NCBI GenBank assembly: GCA_025765615.1
Contig: JAIVFJ010000107.1
Coordinates: forward strand, 62,001-126,000
DNA from: Zopfochytrium polystomum
Lineage: Eukaryota; Chytridiomycota; Chytridiomycetes; Chytridiales; Chytridiaceae
Length of the DNA: 64,000 nt
Direction: 5' to 3'
The notes under the pieces are model-generated. The model saw only the letters and a list, made by a program, of their open reading frames with translations, made no database searches and was not told the origin of the DNA. Position 1 is the stretch's first letter, and each line of letters starts with the position of its first letter. Below, piece after piece: positions 41,227 through 53,402 of this stretch. Made by a program: the position numbers and the translations under genes.

Positions 41227-42452
41227 GGTTCCTTTCAGAAGATTCTAAAGTGGAACGACGAGAGCGAATTATGTTTTTCAGTAATGTACGCGACCGAGCG
41301 CTGGCCGCCCGAGCAAGACGTTCAGGCTCCTCACTTTTCACTCCCTTCTTTTGTTGCCAAGTCTCGCGTCCCCCGGTCAGGACATGTCTCGACAGCGAAA
41401 TTCAGCTTCCAGACACTCCTCACCCTGTGACTGCTTGGCTATCGTTTCGGTCAAGCCCTAATTTCTTTGAGTGAACTTGAACGCTTAGTTTTTTGGAGGG
41501 CGACAAAAAGCAACTGCAGTTCTTTTTTTTCTTTTCCATTTCTCCTTCCTGTCTCTCTTTGGCAGTTTGTCAAAAAGCGGTTGTGTGTTGTTTCAAAGCG
41601 CCCCCGCAACTTCAAAACGTTTACTGCACTTCAAACATTCTCTGTCCTACTTTCCTTTCAATTCCCTTTTCAGCTCTCCGGTTTCCTTTCGGGTATCTCT
41701 TCATTTTTTCTGTCTCTTCCTACCCCTTCTTTGCAAACTTCAACTTCTCTTTGTGGATCACAAGAAACATAATGGAAAAAGAGAAAGAAAAAAAGGGAAT
41801 CAGCTAAGTAATTTAGTTGTTGGGTAAAGGGTTCGGAGGTTTTTGAAAAAAGGAGTCTTCACCTTGATTATTGCCAAACCGATCCTTGCTTGGTGTGTTC
41901 GCTGACTTGACGCGGGATTTCAACTGGACAAGATGTGCCCTCCTAGAGAACACCTTCATTGGATGTCATCCGTTGCGATCAGGTCAGTTCTGTGTCGCAA
42001 CGTAGATGATCGCGCGATCCGCTGGGTTTTGCTATGAGACCTGGCGACAGGTCAAAGTGGAAACTTTCCGCACTTAAGAATCCAACCAAGTGCAAGTCGC
42101 CGTCAAAATAGGAAGCTGGCTTCCTTGGCTCCAATCCCAACAGCTACAAACAGTCTTTGGGACCAAAGATTGTGAATTTTGGTGAGCAAGCTAAGATTCA
42201 AGCTGCAATGAGGGCACTCACTAGCAGATTCACTCAAACACCAGAAGAGTGTAAGGGAGAACGGACCAATTTTAGGTTGGGTGCTATCACACCGTCAAAA
42301 GTGGTTAAGCCACTTCAAATCCTCGCACCTTCACCCATCAGGACTCAGAAACCACCAAAACCCAGCAGACGCATTTTTTAACTTGAAACGTTGACCTCAA
42401 CCACTTCACTCAATTTTTGACCTGTTGCTGTCCCCGGAACGAACCGGACACT
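41227..42452. other. WOPR 3' flank and spacer
   Basis: No further gene seen. It is T-rich at 41510-41770 (probable 3' UTR). From about 42120 the sequence becomes repeat-like (TTGGTGAGCAAGC ... ACCTTCACCC) without an identified second copy in the window. Confidence 0.5.
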
Positions 42453-42709
42453 TGTGAGACTATACTCACTCCTTTGCCCATAGGATCTGGCTGTTGAGTG
42501 AGGGAAAGCAAATAATAGGCTAAAACTAACTGACTTTATTGGGCCGTTGTCTAGGGGGTGTATTAACCCTACTACTTGCCTTTGTGAGACTATACTCACT
42601 CCTTTGACCCTGGGATCTGGGCCCTAGAGTGAGGGAAAGCAAATAATAGGCTAAAACTAACTTTATTGGGCTGTTGTCTAGGGGGTGTTTCAACCCTGCT
42701 ACTTGCCTA
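42453..42709 (+). repeat. Two-copy ~130 bp tandem duplication
   Basis: Units start TGTGAGACTATACTCACTCC at 42453 and at 42583. They share GAGTGAGGGAAAGCAAATAA, TAGGCTAAAACTAACT and TTGTCTAGGGGGTG. The second unit lacks a few bases and runs into repeat C. Its TGTGAGACTA start matches the terminus of repeat C. Confidence 0.85.
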
Positions 42710-44033
42710 GTCCACGAAGTATCCCTACTGATCTGTCTAACAGGGGTCTCAAACACAAAGAATGAACATTCAGAGGGACAATCCTCTGAAGGATCGGTGC
42801 TGGAGCACCGATTACTCGCGTGGCCGCGGGCCGATGCGAGGGAAACGGAAGGGCACTCCTGAGGGTGCAACACAACCGCAGAATAAAGAGAGAGAAGAGG
42901 GAAACGGGGGTTTTTATCTCAGGAACCTAATCTCAAATACAACAGGAGCGGTTAATAGCGACGGGACGGACAGGGCATGACCTAGCGCCCCTCGTCGCAG
43001 ACGGTGCTGCAGGAGCCCTCGTCGTTGCCAGCGACAGGGGGGAGAGAGAGAAGGGAGTCGACTATGTAGAGGTCAGAAGGTTGCCAGCAGGGAACTCGCA
43101 CGCGGAAACACCTGCAATCGTACACGCACCCCACTGGACTGCGTCGGCACGATCACTCGACCAACGGGCTTTATCGCATCGCACTTGTACTCACGCATCT
43201 CACTCTCACAGCAATAGGACCGAGGCAGGCACTCGTAGATCGAACTCTCAGGTGTCGCAGGCTGCACCGAGTGCGGCCAACAACACCCTCGCGGGGACAG
43301 GAAGGTTGGGGACGACGACGCCGTTGTCATCGCCACCACCACCACTGTCGTCGCGGCGGGCGAGTACCCGTGATCCTCACTCCAACAGAGCCGGCGATGT
43401 CACACAGTCGCTGGTGGGGCCAGCTGCATTCCCCACCCACGGCCCCTTAAGAGGAGCCCCACAAAGGGACCATGTACACACCCGGGTGTGTACCATCTCT
43501 CACTACCCTCACCTTTGTGAGCCAGATGGATTTGAAGGGACTCTGTATTGGTGCCAATGGACAGAAATCAGATTGAAGAAAAAAGGAAAAAGAGAAATGG
43601 CCCAAAAGCAGAGAGAGAGAAAATTGACAAGTCAACCCCCTTGACTTGGAGCATCCACCACAAATGCTGTAAGTCCCCCCAACCCTATGCGTGTATGTAC
43701 AAGTGCCGAAAATAAATAATAAATCAGGCGGGCTTGGGGTACAGCCTGTCAGGCACCCCATCCCTAGGCAGTCGGGCAGTCTCTGTTAGTCACCGAAAAA
43801 GAAAATATGTTGAGAAAACCCTGGCACAACAGAAACTGTTAAGATGAAAGTAGTAAAAGCAGGCCCAATAATAAAGACGGGTGAGCCACAAATACACTTT
43901 GATAACACCTTGGAAACTAAAGAACTGGGAGCAATAATAGGGGTCCCGATCCTTGCGGTTTTATGACAGGTATGCTTGTTTTTGCGAATAAAATCATTAG
44001 ACTTTATCACTGAGACCTTGGTGTAGTCTCACA
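42710..44033 (-). mobile_element. Interspersed repeat C, copy 1
   Basis: This ~1.3 kb repeat ends in GGTGTAGTCTCACA, so on the minus strand it begins TGTGAGACTACACCAAGG. 42909-44033 has an inverted homologue at 54372-55440. A shorter internally deleted relative lies at 44038-44275. Long size, TG start, GAATAAAATC near one end and lack of coding suggest an LTR or a non-autonomous element; the class is not established. Confidence 0.65.
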
Positions 44034-44037
44034 CCTT

Positions 44038-44275
44038 GTCCACAAAGTATTCCTACTCATTTTTCTAGCAGGGGTTTCAAACACAAAGAATGGATGTTCA
44101 GAGGGACAATCCTCTGAGGATCAGTGTGGGAGTAACTCAATTGGCACACAGGCTGGTGCAAGAGGAATAGAAAGGCGCTCCCACCAATCCTTGTTGTTTT
44201 ATTACAGATATGCTTGTTTTTGAGAATAAAATCCCTTGACTTTATCACTGAGACCTCAGTGTAGCCTCACATTCT
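44038..44275 (-). repeat. Repeat C, internally deleted copy
   Basis: It shares both ends with copy 1 (GTCCACAAAGTATTCCTACT and GAATAAAATCCCTTGACTTT ... GTGTAGCCTCACA) but lacks about 1.1 kb of the interior. Confidence 0.7.
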
Positions 44276-44513
44276 GCAAACTAGGCTCCTTCCTCCATTC
44301 TCGTTGCTGATCATGGGAGGGAAGGTCAATTCGTGCACCAGGCACTTGTCGTTCTGAGGCGAGCTCAGCTCTCTTGATCGTTCACGAGAGAGTCAAAGCC
44401 GGCACGCCAAAGTTGCCTCGATCACTGATACATAATATGACTACCCAAAATCATTTGATTCTTTTTTTTTTATTTTATCCATAAAAAATTCCAAAAAAAG
44501 GTGAGAATGCTGT

Positions 44514-46308
44514 TGTAAACAGTCTACTCTGAGTGAGTGAGTGGAAGGAGTGAATGAAGTGGAGATGCGTGTTTGTGGGTGGTCCTTCTCCCCAACTTGG
44601 AGAGAAAGAGTAAAAACATGTTATGAATAGTTGATACATAATGATGATATGCATGCTGTAATAGTTGCTAGGCAAGCGTGATCGGCACAGGGTAAAAACC
44701 TCTCCTATATTATCTGCTTGAGCAGAGGAGGAGGAAAACTGTTGGGTTTCTGTTCCATATGAGATTCCTAATCTCATGGGCCATTGAGCTGTTGAGGTCT
44801 CTTTAAAAGATCTTCCTTGGCTAGTTCATTGGTTTTACCTTTACATATAGTGGCCACCCATCAATCACAAACAACCACTCTATTCCTATATTTGAATACT
44901 TATTCTTACTTTCAAAAGTAACTCAGTGCTGATGCCCGGCATCAAAAAGAGCATCCCATGTTCCTTGTGCTGAACGGGCCTAAGCACAAGGGGCACACCC
45001 TTTATTTCTTCTTATTGCTTCTTATTTTTGCTGATTTTCTCTTATTTTCCCTTTCCCTCCAGCTCCCAGCCCTCAATTTCAGCCCATCTCAAATATGAGG
45101 CAGGAGAGACACTGGGTGGAGGGGGGTGTGGCTGAAAGATGATTCATTCTTACAAATTGTTCTTTTCTTTCATTTTCTCCTTTTTACTATCTTTTGTCTT
45201 TTTCTTCTTTTTCTTCCTCCTTCTTACTTTCTCTCTCTGATCCCCATAAATACTGCCCCTTTCCCCCCCTTCTTCTCTTCAATAATAACTCTCAACTCAA
45301 AAACAATCAATAAGACTCCCCCTTGGGCAGCCTCTGTTTGACTAGTTGCGTCCCTCATATCTCCTTTCAGGGTGTTGTAAGGTGAGTGCCTCCCCAAAAG
45401 ACCATGTGTGTGGTGGATAGGAGACCTTCCCTGGCAAAGTGCAGAGTGGGCCAAGCAGGGAAGACAGAGTCCTCTTTTGGTGTAGGAGATCCCCCTGGCA
45501 AGTGCAGAGTAGGCCAAGCAGGGTGGATTAGAAGTCCTCTTTGGCCAGAGCCCCCAGACCAAGCAAGTAGAGGTAGCATTCCCCCAGGCAAGTGCAGAGT
45601 AGGCCAAGCTGTGTGAGTGCCCCCTTCCCAAAGCAAGAGTGTGTGAAGACCAAGTTGGGTTGGGTCTACTGAGATGAGAACTTAGAGAGGCTAGTGCAGA
45701 GTGGGCCAAGCTTTCTTTAACAGTAATCTGCCATTGCACCCCTCTTTTGAGCACAACTTCACCATCAGGTTCTTCCCTCTTCAAGTCAAGCCTGTCTCAT
45801 CTTCCACATCAAGCTGGTTTGTCGGATACCATTCCTTCCTGTATGGGCGCTCCAGGGCTTAACCCTGTCATCTCATGCCTATGGCACCCATGATTCATTC
45901 ATGTGGAGACTTGTCTCTGTATGTTTGTCCATGGCTGTTATGGCACTCATGAGTCAGCAATGACTCATGACAGTTATTGATTGGTACATCTGTGCTTTCA
46001 GAGCATACATAGAGAGAAGTATTAACACAAACACCAGGGTACTGGCCCTTAGAACCAGGAGTTCCCCATCATTGATGACTTGTCCTTCCCCACATATCCA
46101 CTAGACTATGGGATGAGCCTTCAGAGATGTAGAGGATCTCATATCCACTTAATACTCAGAGATTTGTCATCAGTGCAAGCCAGCACCCAGGTCTGCATTG
46201 GCGATGGCTCGCTCTCCCATGGGCATCATGAGAACAATAACTGACAGTCACAATAGGTTCAGGTCCATCTTGTGCCTCTTGCTGCTAACCAGTCAGTTCC
46301 ACCTAACA
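44514..46308 (+). mobile_element. Solo-LTR-like element, family A, copy 4 (interrupted)
   Basis: The left part is 44514-44757 and the right part 46144-46308. Joining them without the insert and its duplicated TCCA matches copies 2 and 3. A perfect 5 bp duplication GCTGT (44509-44513 and 46309-46313) flanks the whole. The insert is the terminal-inverted-repeat element listed separately. Confidence 0.85.
44758..46143. mobile_element. 1386 bp element with short terminal inverted repeats
   Basis: The left end is TATGAGATTCC and the right end GGATCTCATA, so the termini are inverted repeats of about 8-10 bp. The host element's TCCA is duplicated on both sides (44754-44757 and 46144-46147). The uninterrupted site is visible at ~35245 (TGTTCCACTTAATAC). 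No transposase frame is seen. The interior holds an irregular repeat of GCAGAGTRGGCCAAGC at ~45441, 45504, 45594 and 45695. A non-autonomous DNA transposon is the likeliest reading. Confidence 0.7.
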
Positions 46309-48043
46309 GCTGTGATTGTTAAAACAACAAAATGTGGCTCTTTGACGATTTGAAAATGCCTCAAAAACAAGGGAGAAAATCTTAAGTCAACTTCTATAAG
46401 TTAGCATCATTAAAGAGACACTGTTCAAATATCTCCCCTCCCAAGTAATCAGTCCTGGGTATTTTTTTTTTGCATCTGTGGTGCAACCCACAAAACATCG
46501 CAATTCACTTTCTCCAGAATTGTTGTAAGAATAGGGAGAGAGGAAGAAGAGAGTATGAAAGAATGCAAAAAGTGGGTATTGTGTTGAGAGGAGGAGACAG
46601 AGAAAGAACAGGCATTTAAAAATAATAATAAACACATAAAATGACAACTACAAGAAGTGGAGAAGTTGAGTTAAATGGGTATTTGGAGTCAGCTGTATGG
46701 AATCCGGCGGGAATGATGCAGAGATAGAAGTCTCTGTATGAGCGTCTGGCCATCCAGCCGACATTTTCTTCGCTGGAGGTCAATAATATCCAGGATAATT
46801 TCATTAAGGGTGCGCTAATCGTACTCCGCTGGCTCATAAGAGGACCATACACCCCTTTTTTTTGGTTTTTATTATTTGTTTGGTAACCTTGCAGCCCTAT
46901 GCTCAGAAGGGGGGAATTGCCATTTTGAAGATGGGACTGCACACCAGCAATCCAAGACAGAACCAAGAGCACCAAGACCCAAAGGCCACCCCAGCCAATC
47001 AGCCTTGAAACATATTCCACTCAGAGTGACTCCAGCCAATATTTATTGCTTTCCCACAGTGAGATCTTGACTGCGAGAACTACCTATGTTCTCCCAAACA
47101 AAATTAATTCTGAATGTGCTGGTACTAATTTCATCACGAAAGCTGCAGTGGTACAGAAGTTAAGTATGTGTGACATCTTGAGTCTTGTCTGGCTGTCGAT
47201 GTCATTTCTGCATTTCCTCCGAGACTTTGAGTCACTCTGTTCCCGCTGTTCGTCATTTTCCTGTTTCTCGGGTTTGTTCTAGTTGATTGTTTCTTCCTCC
47301 GTTCCATTTCAGTATTTATTCTCCTGGTTTTCCACCGTCGTTTCCCAGTTCTCCTCTCAGTTCTTCTCTCAGTTTCTCAAGCGTCCCTTGCAATACAAAC
47401 CCCTGTGAACTGTGCACGCTCGTCCTTCTCGCTCTCTCGCACTCGCTCCCTCAGTCCTGTGGTCGCTTTGTAATAGTATGTAGCTATAAAGTTAACTTTG
47501 AGGGTCATCGTGCCAACAGTGGCACCAACCTAATTACGTCTGAAACCTTTTGTGCCTGCTGTATACAGTCAAAATTCACATATTTGCTCGTCTTGATGGT
47601 GCTCAAATCGTTACGAAATCGAAGGAAAACATTCATGACCTGCATATACTGATGGCTTCAAAGAAACTCTCTTGGTCATGACCGCCAGGCACCTGAACCC
47701 CCACAGCCGATAGGAGGTCGATAGGATTTTAGTGTTATGCTTTCACCAGGTTCGACGTTCTGCCCAGAGGGCCAGAGAGGCCATAGGACGGCCCATTGTT
47801 TGCTTCACATCACAGCATCTCTCTCAGTCACATCAGAAAGACAAAAGACAGACGCGAAGAGAAAAGCAGAAGAATTGATCAAAAGTTCCTTGAGCACTCA
47901 GTGAGGAAACGGGAACTGGTACTATTGCCTTCGGCCATGTTACAAATACTTATTCCTAAGCCCTCATGAAAAGCGAACAAGACACAGATTGGTAAGAATA
48001 AGAACGAATCGCGGTACACGCGTCTAACAGTCATTTTTCCGCT
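46309..48043. other. Spacer, 3' flank of Argonaute
   Basis: 1.7 kb with no recognised gene. The sequence is AT-rich with scattered stop codons in all frames. 47280-47460 is pyrimidine-rich. Confidence 0.5.
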
Positions 48044-51000
48044 TCACATATACCACATCACCGATGCAAGCTCAGATTTGACAACTCCGTATTGCATCAC
48101 TCGGAATCCGGAAGCAGTAGACTCTGCGCCGAATTCGCTTCGCCCGAGGTTCGACGCACTGACGCCAGCAATACTGCTGCTTGCGCTGTTTCCACGAGGA
48201 CCTGTGCGGGACGCGAGGTTCATCATCGAAGGTCGCTTCCCAAGCATTCCTCCCGGCCCGCCGGGGATCACGCCACCGGGCGTCCCTCCGATGCTTAGGC
48301 CCCCGCCCCCGATTCCGACCATTCCACCCTTTACAACAGCTCCTGGCACCATCGATGGCACACTGCTTCCTAGTGAGAGGGATGACATTGACGAAGTCAA
48401 AGGCACAGCCGCGGACGGTCCTGATGTTCCAGAATTAATGGAGGAAGGCGGCAAAGTGCTGACACTGCTACCGCCTCCGGCCATAGAGCTGTTTACACTG
48501 CCGACCACGGAACTACCGAACCCTCCACCGAATTCAGAGGATTCAAACCAACCTTCGCCCGTTGCGTGGAAGCGCGCTCGTGCTGCGACCAGGTGGGCAT
48601 AGTAAGCAGGGGGGCAGACTGAGACTGATCTGGTGGCGCGGCAGTACAGGTAGCAGAGGCGGTATGTCAGCTCCTGAAGTGAGTCCGCTGAGAAGCGATT
48701 TTCGTCTTGAATGACATGGTAGTGGGTGGGTTTCGAGGTTCCCTGGAGACCTGGGTGGGAGCACAGATAAAAGTCGAACTCCGAGGGGTGCGTGATTCCG
48801 CTCTCGATAACGGTTCCCGGAAGAACATTCCCCGATCGATCTGAGTCCTCTTTGCGAATTGGGAAGAATCGAGCGTGATGCCGTTTTTGAACCACTACGT
48901 AAGATATTGTTGGTCGGTAGCCAACTTCGAGTGTTGCACAAGCTGTCCGGATAGCCTCAACTTCGGTTCTCAAAATATCTGCAAAATGACCCTCCGATAC
49001 CCCGTCACGGTAGAACAAAATGCGCTCAGGCTTTGCTCCACAGGTCTGGTAAAAGGTCTTCAAGAGCTCGACGGCCATACTGGCCAGATCTTGAATGACT
49101 TCTTGCCGACCCTTCTGAACTCTAATTGCAGCCGCGTAGCGGGAGCACTGAGCATCCATCGACCCAACAAGTGCTGCAATTGATTGATTTGAAGCGGATC
49201 CTGGAGCAGGATGCTACATTTGAAATTCAGAATTCAGAATTTCAGTTTGCGAGAACCACAAAAGCAGGAACCTCGGAGCTATAACGCTTACCGTTACGTC
49301 GGCGCCAAATACGATTGTGGGTCGCTCACTGACGAAGGGTAGTTGAGCATTCGACAAGAACGAATTCATTCCACCAAGTTTAACATTAATTTTCAAACAG
49401 ACATTCGCGCAATACTGCCGTTTCGCAGCAAACATGTGCTTCGCTTGAATACACTGCGTTGCAATGCCGATTACTGTGTCTGAGACACGTTTAATTTCTG
49501 CGTACAAGGGAACGCCCGTGTTGGGTAGAATGCAAACGATTATTTGGGGCCTTTCCAGGAAAGAGTTGCCCGCAATCATGTAGGCGTCGATGAGCGTTTT
49601 TTCAATGTTTCCGTGTGGGTTTGAGTAAGAAATCGGCGGTTGGCGGTTCTGTATAAACACACCGCATTCTTCACAAGTTTGCACGAGGAGAGTGATAAAT
49701 TTTTGTATAGCGCCAACGGGATAGTCTTGCTCAGCGCCAAATGCTACGACGGACCAGGAACGGATGCTTACACCTTGAGCTACCATCTTGTCACGCAAAT
49801 TCCAGGCGCCTTCGCGTGGAGTAATTACCGGTTCCTTAGAGGCTGGGTGATACGAAATTGCAGGTGCTGGCAGAACGCGGGCATTCACAATCGCCATTTC
49901 GTGTCCGATTTGAACACCAAATTCTTTCAGATATTCATTGTCGCGCTGTTGCAAGATTGTGATGCCGGCGGAGATCTTATTCGAACGAACGTGTGGGGGC
50001 TGGCACGTGAACTTAATCATTTCCGCAGTCTATGGAGATGAAGGTCAAACAGGGGCAGCAAAAGGGATGCCGATGAGCAAACCTGACGCTCGTTTAACTT
50101 GCGCAAATGGCGCTGGCCCGGTACAACTTCACACACTTCCATAGGCAGGTAAACCATTTTGCTGGGATCACCAACAATAAGGCAGGGCAAATGTGGGAAG
50201 AATAGTGTGGTGCTGTACTTGGTGGCGAAGTAGTTCGCCACAGACTCTTCTGCTCCTGATTCGCCCAATTGGAACATAGTGCGGTTTGCCGGGGTAGTGG
50301 ATATTCGAGAAACTCGGTACTTTCGTCGTATATGTCCTCGATGAGTAACCACCACCTTAAGGCCTTTCAAAGTTTTTTCCAGCTTTACGCGCTCCTTGTC
50401 TGTTATGGGAGAGCGGAGATCGTTGGCACTAATCCGACCTAAAACCTTTGCCGCCATGTCAACGACGGGACCTTGCGGTTCATCAGTGCCAGAATGAAAA
50501 TCGATGGTCCAATCCGTTACCTGGCTGGAAGAAAGCTGTTGCAGACACATCGAGATTGATAAGCATTTTTCCCTGAGAAGGCCGTAAACTCTGATGGAAG
50601 CCCTGCCAGAGTTGCGCTCCATTCGCTATTGACGCGGCGGAGTCCGAAGTGTAGAAGCACCGACCAATGGTGGTGTAAACTAAGGACGGTCGATGGCGGA
50701 GAAGAATATCCAAGGCCATAATCGCGTCCATTGGCGTTTCGCCTATTCGGCCCTCCAGGAACAGCCCGAGCCGCTGCATGTTGATTTCGCCAACCTTAAC
50801 TAGGACGAGCTTGAACTTTTTCGGTCCTCGCCTTAGTGCCATGTTAGTCGGCAGTTGACGAGTTTGGTGTGGAAAGATTGACCATGAACTTCGGTTAATG
50901 GGAACTCAATAAGTTAGAATAAACGAAATACTTCACTTTTTTGTTGCTGGGTCATCGTCGTCGTAGTAGTCAACTACAAACTCCCCTGCATCCGACACTA

Positions 51001-51447
51001 GGGGTAGAGGCCTCGATGCAAAAATGTTTTTCTTTCCATCGAAAACAGGCCTCACGCCCGCGAGCTCACCACTTAGTAGCGCTATAATATATTTGAGCGG
51101 TATCAGTCAAGTAGTGTTCTTTCGCCACGATCAGTACCCCAGTTCTTCCTTCGCTGGGTGTCTTAAATGATACAAAAATCTGCAAATTGACGATCGCTAC
51201 GCTCGTAACCCGCTCTCGCCTATGAAGCAAAAAAGTGGAAGGAATGCAAAGAACTGGGCATACCTTCGTCTTCCCAGAGCTGATAGACGCGACGGCTCTT
51301 CGCAGGAGGCACTTCGGGATTGATGGACACTTCGTAGTGGTGTATTGGAAGCTGCGGGAGGCTCTGGACAGGGAAGAAATTGGAGCGGACCTGGATGAGA
51401 CGGCCAGAGCTCCCAAAATTTGGACGCTGCGGGAACTGCCAGGCCAT
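48044..51447 (-). CDS. AGO1: Argonaute (slicer-type)
   Basis: Small-RNA-guided endonuclease of the RNAi pathway. Start ATG 51447. Exon 1 51447-51264 ([18 protein letters not shown]), exon 2 51081-50937 ([20 protein letters not shown]), exon 3 from 50831 ([16 protein letters not shown]); then PAZ with [30 protein letters not shown] and [18 protein letters not shown]; then MID and PIWI. The PIWI catalytic tetrad is complete: D in IVFGADVT, E in VQKGRQEV, D in YRDGVSEG and H in [10 protein letters not shown]. It ends VMWYM at 48044; a Gly/Ser-rich insertion of ~120 residues sits near the C-terminus after [10 protein letters not shown]. Other introns separate FFQPG from PVVD, NERQ from TAEMIKF, and GADVT from HPAPGSASN. 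All family domains are present. Confidence 0.96.
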
Positions 51448-51795
51448 GATGGGTGTTTGAGGAGGCCGCGGCGGGCGGAATGTCGGCGATAACGATAATC
51501 AATCAAGTTGCCGCGTAACCAAGCCCAGCGGGAACGGTTGACAAGCGCGGCGAATGAGTTTGTAATCGAGGGGTGTTGATGGAAGCTGGTGATAGGAGAA
51601 GCCCTCTTAAAGCGCCCTCTCAAACAATCGTTGAGCAGAGCAATTTTCGAGGGTCGGAGGCAGAATTCGAGACTTGTCAAATTAGAGAGCCAAGCAGGCT
51701 TTGAGAACTCTCGCGTCAGCTTTTCGCGCCAACGGCAACCAAAGGAAGGTTGCAGCTACAACATGAAGAAATAATCTCATTTAAAACCCAGTATT
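51448..51795. other. Argonaute upstream region
   Basis: 348 bp between the methyltransferase stop (51796) and the Argonaute start (51447), both minus. It presumably holds the Argonaute promoter and 5' UTR. No defined element seen. Confidence 0.55.
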
Positions 51796-52732
51796 TCACT
51801 TAATTTTCCTCCTGCACACGAAAACGAAGTACTCCCACCCACCCTCTCCACCATTCACGGTTTTCACCGTCACATCCATACCGGTAACCGCAAGTAAGGG
51901 GCGTCGAAAGTGAGGTTGCGACCATGTGATGTGAAGGAACACCCCTTCGGTCTTGAGGACGGACTCAATCTGCCGCATATACGATTGGCTCATACTCAAG
52001 ACTGCGTCTGAGGGGTTCCAAGGATCCTCATCTGGATACCCTGTCACAGTTCCATTGAGATTGAATGTAGTAGTCGAACGAAAGTTGGAGGCATACCTGT
52101 AAGAAACGCATCGAAGGTCGCTTTATCAATGACGACGTCGAAGACTCCAAGGCCAAGTGCCTTGTCCATTTCGAAAATGTCAGCGACAGTCCAGGTCACC
52201 CCGTCCAATTCGGCGTACTGAACTCGCATGTCGTCAATCACGCGATGGGAGTAGTCTATGTTGCTCTGTGGCGCAAAACAAACCGATCAGGCCAACGAAA
52301 TCGCTCACTACCTTCGCCCACGTCAGACTCAACCAGCTCAAAACAACAATTTCACGCGTAAGCTTCCAATCACCTGCTTTCGATACCCCTCCTTGTACAT
52401 GTCAGCCGCCAGTGCGGAGTTACCGCAACCAAGGTGCAATATGTGGGCATCCTTCGAATTGATCTCGGCGACGACTGCATCCCGATAATGGCTCCATCCT
52501 TTTATCCACTCGAAGACTAGAACGCCATTTCCGGAGTCTCTTTTTTTTTTTTTTTTTCATTCAGATGGTACACGAAGGGACGGAATGATGAGAAGGCGTC
52601 AGGTGGTTGGCGGAAGCGGAATCCCTTCGGTTTGGTACCGTGCTCGTAGCGCTCCTCCCAGTGTTCACGCCGGGAAAAGTCAGTGTTGCTCTTCGCCCTC
52701 GGTGTGCCTCCAAACAACGATGTTGTTGACAT
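51796..52732 (-). CDS. EEF1AKMT4-like lysine methyltransferase
   Basis: SAM-dependent seven-beta-strand methyltransferase resembling EEF1AKMT4 (eEF1A lysine methylation). Exon 1 52732-52639 (SRREHWEERYEH), exon 2 from 52516 (VFEWIKGWSHYRDAV, then the SAM-binding motif ILHLGCGNSALAADMYKEGY). A third exon gives NIDYSHRVIDDM, VTWTVADIFEMD and FDVVIDKATFDAFL. The last begins GYPDEDPWNPSDAVL and includes FLHITWSQPHFRRPL and the ending WEYFVFVCRRKIK. GT-AG boundaries and phases are consistent. Key family features (GCGNS, D in NIDYS, VIDKATFDA) are intact. Length (about 240 residues) matches the family. The substrate is inferred from similarity only. Confidence 0.88.
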
Positions 52733-53255
52733 GTCTGCACGGCTGGCCCAGACAGAAAGAAGTTTTCTCTGTCGAACATGGATCCATTCCGGCTGGAACA
52801 TGGTTTTTGATTGAAGCTGCACGCTCACTCTTCTCTCTTGCGACCCCTCAACTATTTTTTTGCTTGGTTCACTTTGACACCAGACGGTGTCATTGACGAC
52901 AATGTGTCCATCATGACCACGACGAGGTGGTTGCGCTTGTGCGTCTAAACAGATCCTGCCTTCGCATGGGTTCACAGCGCACTATGCCATGCAAGTTTTC
53001 AAAGTAATTCATAAGTGCGTTGTGTGTTTTTGTGTTGTGGGTGTGTGTGTGTATGTGTGTGTGTATGTGTGTGTGTATGTTGGGGGTATGCTGTAACTGA
53101 TGATCCCTTTGAGTACCCCACCCAATCACTTGGATGGGGTATTTGAAGGACTCGGTAGATTCAATACTTGAATTGGGTGCTTGGAAGGCTAAGGTCTGTT
53201 CTCAATAAAAGAGATAGGCAAAGGCAGCTGTTGTTCTAGCTTTGTTCATCCTACT
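52733..53255. other. Spacer with GT microsatellite
   Basis: No gene. A GTGTGTATGTGTGT-type microsatellite lies at about 53038-53080. The part adjoining 52732 should include the methyltransferase promoter. Confidence 0.5.
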
Positions 53256-53402
53256 GTTTCAGGCTGAATGTGACTTTGTGCATTTGTGACATTAAGGGTC
53301 TGCGGTTAGGATACAGTAGGATAAAAAGTGCTTTACCACAGCTGTACAAGCAGTTTGAATCTTGTATCTGTGATTCTGTTCCAAACGCCTCCTTGTTCCC
53401 TT
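53256..53402 (+). repeat. Interspersed repeat B, copy 2
   Basis: Inverted homologue of 17429-17578. It stops at the boundary of the family-A element beginning at 53403, which appears to have inserted into it. Confidence 0.75.

Noticed and set aside
45224..45784. 186-codon frame with LAYSALARG-type repeats
   Set aside because: It arises from the internal DNA repeats of the TIR element, without ATG context or domain.
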